Position numbers and translations under genes: made by a program. Under the pieces are notes generated by a model. That model saw only the letters and a program-made list of their open reading frames with translations. It had not been told where the DNA came from and made no database searches. From contig CM062294.1 in assembly GCA_031216915.1 (NCBI GenBank), positions 26,474,985 through 26,538,984 on the forward strand: a stretch of 64,000 nucleotides of DNA, read 5' to 3'. Each line of letters opens with the position of its first letter. The first letter of the stretch is position 1. Origin of the DNA: Pictodentalium vernedei. Lineage: Eukaryota > Mollusca > Scaphopoda > Dentaliida > Dentaliidae. Below, piece after piece: positions 34,736-46,066 of the stretch.

Positions 34736-35356
34736 CTATTATCTACTGCTCAGAATGTCATTCACTTAACAGTTGCTACTATAGCTAGGTAGGCTGTCTG
34801 TTTCGGCAGTGACTCCCTTCTGCTGCCCTCTTCGCTCTGGGCTATTTGACCCAGGGCAAGAAAAAGGGGGGGGGGGGGAGGGTGTTCCCTTGGGTCACCT
34901 GTTTTACTATGAAAACAAGGGAATACCTCCTCCAGAGTTAGTAATTCTGAGCTGTTATTGGGATGGTTGTTTAGTGAGAAGTTTATGTTTTAAAAATTCA
35001 TTCAAGTCTTAGTTTTTAAAGTATAGCTTTTGAATATTGCATATGTCAACAGACATGATTATGCAATCCTCAGACACTTTTTAGGAGTATAAGAGTCTCT
35101 ATTCTCTAGACTTACTTTATTTATTGGCTTACTTTAAAAATTATTAGTATAAGGATTATGTTGGATATTAATAGAGTACAGGGATGTATGAAGCTCAATT
35201 TTGGAAGGTGTTGTATCTTTCTAATTTATCATAAATAAGAAAGATACATGTAAGGCCTATTACTTCTTTTTCCCTACAGGGGATGACTCTATTTTATATT
35301 ATTGAGCGTATTCCTTTTTGCTCTATGTCCTTGGCCCTCCAGCCTTTTTACTATTC

Positions 35357-35443
35357 AGCTATGTCTGGGTCATTGGTACAGTATAAAAATGTTAAAAAAT
35401 TTATAGTAATTTCTATATTTTTTATACTTACCAATGACCCAGA
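35357..35443. repeat. DIRS internal complementary region (copy 1)
   Basis: AGCTATGTCTGGGTCATTGG..ACAGTATAAAAA is the complement of the left ITR tip. It is joined at TGTT to TAAAAAATTTATAGTAATT..TTATACTTACC, the complement of the right ITR tip. A back-to-back pair of terminus complements is the hallmark ICR of DIRS-type elements, where it is thought to help rebuild the ends during replication. Confidence 0.8.
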
Positions 35444-35517
35444 TGGGGATGGCCCTCCCAGGAGTTGGGAACTCTTGCCTCCCCGCTGAGTACATAGCGC
35501 TTACCAGGCACTGGTTA

Positions 35518-35745
35518 TTAGAATGATTAATGGCGCCAATTTCAGAACGTCCTTGACACTGCGCATGCGCAGTAGAGGTGAAGGGTGGAGGGCCTTTCAG
35601 GACATGTTTTCTTTGGTTTTAGATGCAAATTTTGGGGATTGGGGGGCAAAATTTGTGTTTGGCCCTATATTTTAAGAGTTAGTACCAGCTATGTCTGGGT
35701 CATTGGTAAGTATAAAAAATATAGAAATTACTATAAATTTTTCAA
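35518..35745. repeat. DIRS right ITR (copy 1)
   Basis: Inverted relative to 28500-29019 (ignoring the MITE). It shares TTAGAATGATTAATGGCGCC, the NRF1-type palindrome (35559-35572) and GTCTGGGTCATTGGTA. It extends about 30 bp beyond the left ITR, ending ATTACTATAAATTTTTCAAC. A longer right ITR is typical of DIRS. Confidence 0.8.
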
Positions 35746-35989
35746 CTTTTAAGACAATACATTTGATGAAAACAATCAGCAAATCTGTGAAAAGTGGCTC
35801 GAAAATTATTTCTGTTGAATATCCTTGAGAGCTTTGTTGCTATCGGGGCAACTCGGTCCCAATAATGTGACATTTGGGAGTGACCAAAACTACGAAAATT
35901 GTCTGGGTTGAACCAGAAAACAGTGGGAGGTTTTTAAAAAAATTGCATTTTTTTTTTTCAACATCGTGCCATTAAAATTTTAGCTCAAC

Positions 35990-37560
35990 TTTGGCGAAGC
36001 CAAATTTCAGCTTATGCCATGGCCAGTTGTCCGTCGTCCATCTGTCCATCAACACGGCACAGGCTAGAGGCCGTATTTATGAACCAATCTTTACGAAACT
36101 TCTTGGGTACCTTTGTTATGACCGTGTGACGAGAACGAGTGCTTTGGGGTCCGATCCGAAAATCAAGTTGGCCGCTGGCAGCCATTTTGTACAAAATTAG
36201 GTGCGATCAGATTTTTGCGCCGAACATCCATATGAAAGCGCTGATTTGAATAATTTTTTGTATGAATGTTTAGTACCATGGGATACATCACATATAATAC
36301 AGGTTTTTTTCTCATTCGTTTAGTATGCAAATTAGACTAACTTTGATGTATTTAGTGTTACTTTCAGCACTGTAAGTGCAAATGCCAATACGGCTCGGGC
36401 TAGAGGCCGTATTTATGAACCGATCTTTACGAAACTTCTTGAGTACCTTTGGTAAAACCGTGGGATGAGAACAAGTTTTTTTGAGTCCGGTCCAAAATTC
36501 AGGATGGCCGATGGCAGCCATTTTGTACAAAATTAGGTGCAATCAGATTTTTGCACAGAACTTCCATATGAAAGCGCTGATTTGAAAAAATTTTTGTGTG
36601 AATGTTTAGTACCATGGGATACATCACATACATTACAGGTTTTTTTCTCGTGCAAAAATTATGCAAATTAGATGAACTTTGATTTTTTTCAGTGCCGCTT
36701 ACACACACTAAGTACACATGTCAATACGGCTCAGGCTAGAGTCTGTATTTATGAACCGATCTTCACGAAATGTCTTGGGTACCTTTGTTATCACCTTGGG
36801 ATGAGAACGGGTGTTTCTGGGTGCGGTCCAAAATTCAAGATGGCTGCCAGTGGCCATTTTGTTCCGAAATTAGGTCTAATCAGTTTTTTGTACACAACTT
36901 CTATTCGGCTCAGGCTAGAGGCTGTATTTATGAACCGATCTTTACGAAACTTCTTGGGGAGCTTTGTTATCACCGTGGGATGAGAACGAGTGTTTTAGGG
37001 TGTGGTCCGAAATTCAAGATGTCCACCAGCAGCCATTTTGTACCAAAATTAGTGCAATCAGTCTTTTTGTACAGAACTTCTGTATGAAAGTTCTGATTTG
37101 AATAAATTTTTTTATGAATGTTTAGTAACATGGAATACATCACATATAGTACAGGTTTTTTTCTCATGCAGAAATTATGCAAATTAGATGAACTTTGATT
37201 TATTCAGTGTTACTTACGTATACTGTACACTGTACGTGCACATGTCAATACGGCTCGGGCTAGAGGCTGTATTTATGAACCGATCTTCACAAAACTTCTT
37301 GGGTACCTTTGTTATCACCTTGGGACGAGAAAGAGTGTTTCTAGGTGCGGTCCAAAGTTCAAGATGGCTGCCAGTGGCCATTTTGTACCGAAATTAGGTC
37401 CAATGAGTCTTTTGTCACAACTTCTATACAGCTCGTATTTATGAACTGATCTTCACAAAACTTCTTAGGTACCTTTGTTTTCACCTTGGGACAGGTACTA
37501 GTGAGTTTTGGGGTGCCTTTGTTCTCACTGTGCTATGAGAACAAATATTTTGGGGTTCAG
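35990..37560. repeat. ~335-bp tandem repeat array, ~5 units
   Basis: The phrase GGCTAGAGGC(C/T)GTATTTATGAACC recurs at about 36061, 36397, 36731, 36909 and 37258, with a partial copy near 37428. Full units (334-349 bp) also carry GCAGCCATTTTGTAC and ATGAATGTTTAGTACCATGG. One unit is a half-length version (178 bp). Frames across it yield similar peptides (YEPIFTKLLG) but nothing coding is likely. Confidence 0.9.
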
Positions 37561-39486
37561 TCAGGCCCACTCTGGAACTCAAAGATTTCTTTTCTAGTTT
37601 AGCATCTGACTGTCACCCACCTTTACAATACTTTACCAATACATTTGTTACAGGCTACGGTCAGTATTTACATGTATGTACAGACTGTTACAATACTTTA
37701 TATGTACCTTTGTTATCAGGTCATTACCTAGATGTTTGTCATTGCTGTGTCACATACTATACATGTACATGTCTTAACAAGTTGAGCTACAGTGTCATTG
37801 ACACTTTCATTTATTCTTTTAGTAGATTTATCCATGCAGGTTTTAATTTAATTGTCACCGAGCACAGGATTAATATTCAATAATAAATAACAAGCTATTA
37901 AATGGCTTTTACACACAGCAAACGTGGCATATGAAAGTCGACACAGTGTTCCACAGAGTCAATTTAGGTAAAATCACCCGCCACCGTGCCGAGTGGATCA
38001 GACACTATACACTCTGACCGTACAGTAAGTCGCACCTCCTACTGACATACATGTAAGGTGGCAATTAAATATTAGAATGCAGATACTCAGAGGCCGAGAT
38101 GATGTTCATTCACCTGAACCCCCCCCCTCCCCCCCCCCCCCCCCCCCCACCTCTCCACCCCCTGCCTTATCAGTTCATTTTGCGACAATACAAGAAGTAT
38201 TTAAAAATGCGTATTGCATGATCTTTGTTTTCGAAGATTGATGAGAAAATAATGCAGGTTGATTCAATTTCAAGACTGCTAAACCTTGAGAAGGTAGAAG
38301 TAACGTCGTTTTCATTTCAAGAATTTTTAGCCCACTATGCATGAATCTCAGCCGTTCTTATCGAGGAACTATTGAGAAGACAGGCATGGTTGGAAACAAA
38401 GAACGCTCTCCACAGAGTACCGAACTGACAGTGTATCGAAAATGTTGCAATCGAATTAAGATATCGGAATGCTCAGCTATTTATAAAGAAAGTTTCAATT
38501 TCAAGAGATAGTTGGTGTTCTGTAAAAAAAATATGCATATGGGTGAAAGTTGAAAAAAGGAAATTAATTATTCTCTGAGAAATTTGAAAATCCGATCAAC
38601 GAAAAGAAAAAAAATGGGCACATTCCCTTTCCTCAGCAGAACCCTCAAGTCCTTATGTACCCTTCTCCCTAGGTAGAGGGAAGCATGGGTAACAAAATGC
38701 CAATTCCTCACACACCACAACTCTTCTTTCCCACGCCAGCTTCGTTTTTTTTAAGTAAACGGTAAAAAAAAGTATTCTCATATTTTGTGGGTGGCCAATG
38801 CGACGTGCACCTTCGATCATTGAAGATAAAACAGGGTTAACTTTATGAGTTACAAAGGAACGTTGTATTAAAAGCGTTGATGCATAATTATTCTATGTGA
38901 GTTCATGTGATGATGGGGGTTGGGGGGGGGGGATATTATACATGTGTATCTGTAAAAACACAAGTTTATGCCACTGCATGGTTCGGTGGACATGCTGTGT
39001 TAACAATTTATGATTGTTAAGGGTGGGCCTACCCTTCACAACACTTTTTCTGGGACCTACATTCCTACTCTTCCACATGTGGTCAGTTAAATTTGGCCTA
39101 TAATTCACAGTACGGCATTTTTAAATTTCTCTCAAATACTGGCAATAGCAATAAAATATTAAACCCTTGACCTTGACATCCATGTATGTTATTTTACAAA
39201 GATATCCACGAAACCTTTCAAACAGTTGTTGTCAATGTTTAATGGAGTGTTGAAAAAGCAGAGGCAAATGAAAATTGTCCACATGCTCATGCTAGAAATC
39301 AATTAAAATCAGTTTTTCATTTACTGTCCGCAGGCAGTTTTTTTTGGGTGAATTGATATTCTGACGCGCTACACTTGATAGGTTAATATGTCATGGGGGA
39401 GCATTTCCAAATGACTGAGAACAATAAAAAGCGTGTAACCAATATTTTATTTCGTGAAAAATATCTCGAGTAACGTTTTAGAAAGC
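37561..39486. other. Non-coding interval with poly-C tract
   Basis: Contains a C-rich microsatellite (38119-38160), a G run (38924-38931) and no supported ORF. Otherwise unique-looking AT-rich DNA. Confidence 0.5.
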
Positions 39487-39801
39487 TTAGTGAGCATAAA
39501 CATTCTGGACAATTTTCTTATTCCCATCAGGACACATGGTTTGAGACGTTGCAACATCCTCTCTCAGTTTCGTACCACAGACGACTTGACCCATCGTTCT
39601 TGTGATTTTAACATTCTTGTACACGACTGAACTTTTGATTGTGGATATCCTGTAACCCATCCAAAATCCATCCATGGTACATGGTTGATGCTTTTGTACC
39701 GAAACACCAACAAAGTGGAATTTCAATGTATACTGGATTGTGTCATATGAAAGAAACATTCTCAACTTCAAGTGAGCTACAAACCAATCTAAAAAGCCCA
39801 A
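39487..39801 (-). other. Unassigned 104-codon ORF
   Basis: An open frame without family resemblance that I recognise. It contains three spread-out Cys (PCTMDGFWMG, VVCGTKLR, TMCPDGN) and could be an exon of an extracellular protein or chance. It is not inside any element found here. There is no clear splice pattern at its edges. Low confidence that it is coding. Confidence 0.2.
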
Positions 39802-39971
39802 TCCACTGAACCATACTGTGTGCTTGCTTTGTCACAGAAACTGAGTATATCATTTGGGTGGATATTCCACCTCTGGAGTGTGATTTGCAGATACCCCCAA
39901 TTATATGATAGGGAGTTCTTTGAAGAATAACTCTGCTTTTTGGGGTGAGTGGATGACTACAAGTGGAGTTA

Positions 39972-40285
39972 CAGTTAAAACTAGAAGTCCTGTCACGAAT
40001 AGTGCGATTGTCTAGGCTTAATTGCATGTTGCAATTGCGCGCAATTGCCATATCGAATGACATCCAAAGCACGGCAGGTTCTCTTGGTTACTCATAGCAA
40101 ACACATGCAATGTTTCTGCCAATGGACCTCCGGGTTACCCGGAGGTCCATTGGCTGAACCATTGCTTGTGCACAGGCCATATGTACAGAATTTGATAGCT
40201 TTACTTGGGCCATAACGCGTACATTAACGCACATTTCAGCGTGCTATTTGTGCGCATTTCATGACAGGACTTCTAGTTTTAACTG
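39972..40285. mobile_element. 314-bp TA-flanked MITE
   Basis: Same length and ends as 28534-28847: CAGTTAAAACTAGAAGTCCT at the left and AGTTTTAACTG at the right, TA at 39970-39971 and 40286-40287. The internal palindrome is TCCGGGTTACCCGGA near 40130-40144. No ORF. Confidence 0.92.
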
Positions 40286-41024
40286 TACCTCTAGCTGAAA
40301 TTTACAAGACTTCAGTCGGATATCCCAAACGGTGTGTGAGGATGGGAATTTTATAGACACATTCTACACAGGATCCTGTCATATCTCTAATATAGGAGTA
40401 CAGTTCGTTTAGAGTGAGCTGCCATTAAATCACCTGCGCCGTGACCTTTTCAACAAAAACTTGAAAGTTTATGTTTTTTCCATGTTCACTTGTCCTTATC
40501 GTACATACATTTTTTCTTCAACGAACTGTGGATGTAGGCCAACACGTAAGCTCAACTTATTGTACTTACACTTCTGGGAGAGAGGTCTTGTCAGGTTTTA
40601 ATTTTCATAAATTTTCACCAGTCCGTTGTCCCTTTGAATATTTTACTTTCTTGCTTCTCATTTATGGAACAAATATGATTATTATTTATTGATGTTGATG
40701 GCTACACCAGAAGCTTGGGCTATATTATGGCGACGGCCACATGTGTGGCATAAAATACATAGAGGATATGGAATGAGTGTTTTTCTCATATAATATTTAT
40801 GAAACGAGTCTAAGAATTTTCCGTTTTGGCGAGCCCAAACGGAAAATTCGGATGAGTTTCATAAATATTATATGAGAAAACCACTCATTTCATATTCTAT
40901 TTATCATATGACTCACACACACACAAATTAGCCACTTAGTATGACCCTTTTAACCTGTCACCTAACTTGAGTTGCGGTCGGCACTTGGAAAAAACATCCT
41001 TCCAATGAGGGGTCATAACCTACA
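40286..41024. other. Interval with a long hairpin
   Basis: No ORF. The hairpin at 40760-40900 has arms GAATGAGTG.TTTTCTCATATAAT and complement, and an AAACGGAAAATTC inner arm around a GGCGAGCCC loop. Probably a MITE. Confidence 0.65.
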
Positions 41025-41250
41025 CTACTGCGCAAGCGACTGTTACATGAATATCCTAGGTCTGAGGTGAGACAAAAGTATTAAACCCACCCGAGATTAC
41101 GCGGACAGTGAAAGCAGTAATTAAATTGAACAAGACATTTGGAGTGAAAGGGATTGACTCCAGAGAGCATAATCGTGGCATTAACCCTTTACCCAACGTA
41201 TCGCCTGTATGCGCCTGCCTAATCTGCAGATTCTGCAGCTGAAAAAATAT

Positions 41251-41860
41251 TATATTTTTATACTGTACCAATGACCCAGACATAGCTGGTGCTAACTCTT
41301 AAAAATCTAGGGCCAAACACGAAGTTTGCCCCCCAATCCCCAAAATTTGCATCTAAAACCAAAAGAAATCATGTCCTGAAGGACCTCCATACTTTGCCCC
41401 TACTGCGCATGCGCAGTGTCAAGGACGTTCCGAAATTGGCGCCAATTACCATTCTTTGTTTGGCCCTTCATCAGTCAACATCTCACTGATCTTTGTGCTT
41501 GTAAATCTCAGTTTAAAGGATGCCAGACACATAATTATTGGAGAAATAGTGATTCTAAGGAGGATATAGAAGGAGGAGAGGAAAAAGGAGTGACAGAAAA
41601 TAATCAGGGCTGTAACTTAAAATTTTTTAATGAAATTATGTTAAGTTGCCTATATTTTTATACTGTACCAATGATCCAGACATAGCTTGTGCTAACTCTT
41701 GAAATATAGGGCCAAACACAAATTTTGCCCCCCAATCCCCAAAATTTGCATCTAAAACCAAAGAAAACATATCCTGAATGGCCCTCCACACTTCACCTCT
41801 ACTGCGCATGCGCAGTGTCAAGGTCGTCCCGAAATTGGTGCCATTAATTATTCTTTGTTT
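41251..41860. repeat. Two tandem DIRS left ITRs (copy 2)
   Basis: TATTTTTATACTGTACCAATG occurs at about 41253 and again at about 41653. Each is followed by the ITR sequence and an NRF1-type palindrome (41403-41416 and 41802-41815). The outer one shares CCAATTACCATTCTT with the right ITR (about 50668). The inner one has CATTAATTATTCTTTG and so is a different version. Confidence 0.85.
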
Positions 41861-42634
41861 GGCCCCTCATCAGTTAACATCTGACTGATCTTTGTGCTTG
41901 TAAATCTCAGTTTAAATGATGCCAGACACATAAATATTAGAGAAATGGTGATTCTAAGGAGGATATAGAAGGAGGAGAGGAAAAATGAGTGACAGAAAAT
42001 TATCAGGGCTGTAACTTAAAATTTTTTAATGAAATTATGTTAAGTTACCTATTTTCGAGGTAACAGCCTGTTGTGGTCATCAAGTTACACTGCTTGTTCA
42101 GTGTTTTCCTCTCTCCCTTTCCTTTAAGTCCCCTCTTGCTATTCTCCCATGCTTTTGGCATATTTTCTGTAATTTTATTACTAAAATTTCTTGGGAGTTT
42201 TAGCTGGATAACAGAATGAATTCTGTTCTTTTCCCCATGTTTACGTCTTCACCTATGGGTGGTTAGGCGTAGTGTTCTGCATCTACCATCTGATGTTCTG
42301 CAGTTTCTTCCCTGGAAGTCACTGTTTTGCATCAGATAGTGTATTATTGGTAACTGATTTCGGGCCAGGGTGCCTGGAGTCTTGTTCTAGTGTTTTTACA
42401 CTTATTGTTTACATTTACAACAGCCCTCTGTGTGAGGGGGGATTTCTTGAAAATAATATCTTGATGTTAATTTAATCATTACTAGATACATTATTATTGT
42501 TCGTAAGTGTTGCATAAATTGTTTAAAATATTTTTAGAATTTTTGTCCACACTTGGGCTTGGGATCCATTGGGGTTCAACGTTACTTTTCAGAAACTTGG
42601 GCTGTTCTGAAAAAATATTTTTTCAAAATTTTTT

Positions 42635-44580
42635 GATTTCAATGATTTTTTCTATGTCAATGGATCATATTATTATGTATTTTGATTGTCAGGGGTTAGT
42701 GCGAGTACTAGGACTTTGTTTTCTTTTCACATTGAAAGGATATTGTTCAATTGTAATAAAAGGAAATCTTCCTCTGACTTTCATAATCATTGTATATGTA
42801 GTCAGTGTCCTCGCACAAACTCCTGTTCTGTATGTGATAATTTCGATGACAACATGGGAAGCGTGTGTCACGGTATGTTAGTGGGGAATTGGCCATTCCA
42901 GTCCTTTCCCCGCGGGGTCACTCTACTTTATCAATCTCTATTTCAGACGATCAAGATTAGGGTGATGTATCCGTGATGTCTTCATCGTCACAATTAATGA
43001 AGAGCTAGCGGAAAAATGCTCATGTAAATACGTCAATTGCCTAAGAGGACCCTAGTAGGTTCGACGGCCTTTGACGTCCGCTAGCTCGCCCGGTGTAGCG
43101 TCCATTCATCGAATGGTTCGGCAGCCGGGTTCGTCCGTTGCGGTCTAGAAGGAGTTTTGGGGTGATGCGAACACTATAAATCAACCAAATGCACACCCAG
43201 TGATGGCGGATTAGAGGGGAGAACGGAAGAAGCCTTTTAGTCTGGTTCCTAGCTCGTCCAGGTCCATCCGGACTGCAAGCGAGAGAGGCTCCTCTCTCGT
43301 ACAACAACATCTGGCCCCAGATGTTGTGGTACAAATGTTTCGCATTCGGAGCATACGTCCGCCGCTCGGGACGCTCCGACATATAGTCAGTCCGGAGAGA
43401 CTGTCAATAAGGCTTCCTCATTTTCATGGTAGCGCACACGACCGCTCTTGGCTACGTGACCTCGGATATCCAGTCAGCTTCGCCAATCAGAGATTCATCG
43501 GCGACCAGGTCACACCATTCGGTAGCCAGGGACACAAGGCCTGCAGACTCCGGCCGTTCGCATAAGAAAGTGTGCGGAAGTCAACGTACACAGAGCTTGA
43601 TTTTCAATTGTTTTTTCACTATTAATGGATCATGTTATTATGTATCTTTGTGTTTAGGGGTTTGTGCGAGTACTAGGACTTGTTGTTGTCTTTTCACAAT
43701 GAAAGGATATTGTTCAAATTGCAATAGGAAGAAATCTTCCTCTGACTTTCATGATCATTGTATTAATTGTAGTCAGTGTACTCGCACTAACTCCTGTTCA
43801 ATATGTCAATATTGGAATGACAAACATTGGAAACGTGTGTCACGGTATGTTGTTAGTGGAGAAAGGGCTATGCCGGCCCTTTCTCTGCAGGGTCACTCTA
43901 CTCTATCAGTTTCTATTTCAGAGGAACAAGAACAGGGTGATGTTTCCATGTTATCTTCCGCAAGTGCGCTTCCGTCGTCACAATTGAATGCAGAGCTAGC
44001 GGCAAAAGTGCTCATGGAGATACGACAGTTGCCTAAGAGGTCCCTAGTAGGATCTACGGCGCTGTCAGCCGCTAGCTCGCCCGGTGTAGCGTCCATTCAC
44101 CGAATGGTTCGGCAGCCGGGTTCGTCCGATGCGGTCCAGGAGGAAATGTTGGGTGATGCGAGCACTATAAACATTCAAGGTGCACACCCAGTGACGGCGG
44201 ATAGTAGGAGAGATCGGAGGAAGCCTTCTAGTCCGGTTCCTAGCTCGTCCAGGTCCAGCCGGGCCGCGAGCGAGAGAGGCCCCTCTCTTGTACAACATCT
44301 GGGACCAGATGTTGTGGTACAAAATGTGTCGCAAGCGGAGCACACGTCCGTCGTTCGGGACGCTCCGTTGTATAGGCAGTCCGCTGAGACTGCTCAGGCT
44401 TCTTCATCCTCTCACCAGCGCACACGACCACACCTTGGCTACGTGACCGCCGATATTCTACCAGCTTCGCCGATCAGGGATTCTTCGGCGACCAGGTCAC
44501 ACCATCCGGTAGCCAGGGACACGAGGCCGGTTGACTCCGGACGTTCGCATAGGAAGAGTATGCGGGAGTCACTAGATGCG
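42635..44580 (+). repeat. Direct duplication of gag 5' region (copy 2)
   Basis: 42635-43598 (decayed) and 43599-44580 (intact) are diverged direct copies. Both start near TGGATCAT.TTATTATGTAT and carry the GCGAGTACTAGGACTTGTT leader. The first has stops; the second leads into the 711-codon gag. The same gag 5' part is duplicated in copies 1 and 3, but with different end points. Confidence 0.8.
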
Positions 44581-45834
44581 GAGCTGCCCTCGGCGAAGCA
44601 GCGAAAGACTGCGCCTCCGCAGGCCTCGATGTCGGACGTGCTTGCTCAAATAGCACAACTTATCGCAGCATCCCAGCAACCGACAGAAACGGTGTCGGAT
44701 CGGGAATTATCCGACGGCGCTGGGTCGGTACGCTCCGCCGAAGTATCGGGTGCGGACGACTGGGAGCATCATGAGGTCCGACCGGATGGTGAAAGGGATT
44801 CTGATGACTTGGAGCTATCCCTTTCGGAACAACATAAAGCTGCCATGGACTTCATCCGGCACTTCCTTCCTCAGGTTGTTCCGTCGGGCCAGACTGCTGC
44901 GGTACCGGACAAGAGAATTATAGCGTCATTGGACACTGATTTCTTCGAGCGGTTCAGGGACATCGTCCCTGAGTTTCCGTCTCAGTCCAATAATGTCACA
45001 AGAACATTTGAATTATTGAACGACGCTATATTCAAGCTTGCTTCCAAAACAGGAAAAGCGGGTTTCTTGTCCGCCAATGCTCTTAACCTGCCTTTCATTA
45101 ATGCAAGGAATAAATTTGATACGGCAGGACAGGGTATCCCGAGAGTTCCTCTGCGTATGGACGACGAGGCGGAAGACTTAGAATTATTATTACCGTCGTC
45201 TACGTCTATTCCAACCGCGGTGTTGGATAAGACTATTTCGTCTAACAGAGCCAGTTTAGACGCTTTTTTTTATGCAGACCACCTTACAATGGCTTTATCA
45301 CTGCGTCTTCAAGGGAAAGAATTCCAGGATATACAATCCTCTTTAAGACTTCTTTCAAGGGCAGTAGCTTATTCCACGTATAACTCCGCCCTTTCAGTGG
45401 CAAACCTGGAGTTGGTTAGACGTGACGCAGCCCTAGCTACATCCACACTTGTGGATAGTAAGGGGAAGAACTCTTTCAGAGTTGCTTCGGTCTCCGGAGA
45501 ACTTCTCTTCGATGGCAAGCTTTCTGCAATTTACGATAAAATTACTAAGAAAGCTTCGGCTTCTCTGCTGTTTAAATCTGCTTCTAAGAAGTCGGACACG
45601 GCAGATAAGAGTAAGACAGGCACTTCTGGGTCTAATGCGCCCAAGAGAGGTTCCTATAGAGGTTCCGGTGCATCCTCTTGGTCTTATTCAAGAGACCGTC
45701 AAGGCAGCGACTCACGTGCGGGACATCCTTCGGGCCGGGACAACCGGTCGGACGCCCTGAGGTCGACGGGACGAGGTGCGGGTCGTGGAGGACGTGGTTT
45801 CTCCTCCTGCAGGCCTCGCAGGTCCAGGAGGTGA
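43699..45834 (+). CDS. DIRS gag-like ORF1, intact frame
   Basis: 711 codons. I place the start at ATG 43699 because it begins the Cys-rich MKGYCSNCNRKKSSSDFHD finger. That finger has paired Cys and His (CSNC, HDHC, CSQC, CSIC) and also follows the leader in the decayed copies. The upstream open frame (from 43426) comes from the duplicated segment. After the finger come a Ser/Arg-rich disordered region (residues about 70-290), an acidic block (ELSDGAGS, DSDDLELSLSEQH), a conserved globular part with an FERFRDIVPEFP box and SNRASLDAFFYADHL, and a Gly/Arg/Ser-rich basic tail (RGAGRGGRGFSS) likely to bind RNA. A GTATGT...TTTCAG stretch (about 43853-43920) resembles a short intron but the frame stays open. 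Function inferred as the particle protein. Confidence 0.75.
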   Translation: MKGYCSNCNRKKSSSDFHDHCINCSQCTRTNSCSICQYWNDKHWKRVSRYVVSGERAMPALSLQGHSTLSVSISEEQEQGDVSMLSSASALPSSQLNAELAAKVLMEIRQLPKRSLVGSTALSAASSPGVASIHRMVRQPGSSDAVQEEMLGDASTINIQGAHPVTADSRRDRRKPSSPVPSSSRSSRAASERGPSLVQHLGPDVVVQNVSQAEHTSVVRDAPLYRQSAETAQASSSSHQRTRPHLGYVTADILPASPIRDSSATRSHHPVARDTRPVDSGRSHRKSMRESLDAELPSAKQRKTAPPQASMSDVLAQIAQLIAASQQPTETVSDRELSDGAGSVRSAEVSGADDWEHHEVRPDGERDSDDLELSLSEQHKAAMDFIRHFLPQVVPSGQTAAVPDKRIIASLDTDFFERFRDIVPEFPSQSNNVTRTFELLNDAIFKLASKTGKAGFLSANALNLPFINARNKFDTAGQGIPRVPLRMDDEAEDLELLLPSSTSIPTAVLDKTISSNRASLDAFFYADHLTMALSLRLQGKEFQDIQSSLRLLSRAVAYSTYNSALSVANLELVRRDAALATSTLVDSKGKNSFRVASVSGELLFDGKLSAIYDKITKKASASLLFKSASKKSDTADKSKTGTSGSNAPKRGSYRGSGASSWSYSRDRQGSDSRAGHPSGRDNRSDALRSTGRGAGRGGRGFSSCRPRRSRR

Positions 45835-46066
45835 TGGCTTCAACCTCTATCGTGTTCTGGTTGGCGGAAGGTTGTCGAGTTTTTCAGAAGAGTGGGCGTC
45901 GATTACGGACGACCCTTGGGTGAGAGGGGTGATTTCGGAAGGTCTAAGAATATCCTTCAAACGAAAGCCTCCATTAACTCGAAGTCCAAAATGGACTCAA
46001 CTTCCGTCAAATCCGCAGAAAAGAGACGCTCTGTTATCAGAGGTGCAGTCTCTTTTAATGAAGAAC
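45776..46066 (+). pseudogene. DIRS ORF2 N-terminal part
   Basis: The frame opens at ATG 45776, overlapping the gag end in another frame. It reads GGRLSSFSEEWASITDDPWV and KRDALLSEVQSLLMK. It is cut at 46066 by the hAT insertion; the next codons (KNAVEVVE) appear after 47203. This segment precedes RT in DIRS ORF2. Overlapping ORFs are usual in the order. Confidence 0.75.

Larger units (their letters stand above)
28500..35745 (+). mobile_element. DIRS retrotransposon copy 1, RT-deleted and decayed
   Basis: Order on +: left ITR (28500-29019, interrupted by a 314-bp MITE), 5' region, duplicated gag pieces (about 29810-32850), RNase H relic (32875-33370), tyrosine-recombinase relic (33780-34735), internal complementary region (35357-35443) and right ITR (35518-35745). 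The gag C terminus and all reverse transcriptase are missing at a junction near 32868. DIRS elements use a tyrosine recombinase instead of an integrase and make no target duplication, and none is seen. Every coding part contains stops. The identity of the relics was read by comparison with copy 2. Confidence 0.85.

Noticed and set aside
36672-37087. Plus-strand ORFs with YEPIFTKLLG repeats
   Set aside because: Frames through a non-coding tandem repeat; broken at each unit and no homology known to me.
43426-43698. ATG 43426 as the gag start
   Set aside because: The first 91 codons repeat an internal gag segment and come from the duplicated 42635-43598 region; the Cys-rich MKGYCSNC start at 43699 fits better.
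43853-43920. Short intron in gag (GTATGT...TTTCAG)
   Set aside because: Splice-like ends are present, but the frame is open through it, the length is only about 70 bp, and there is no transcript evidence.
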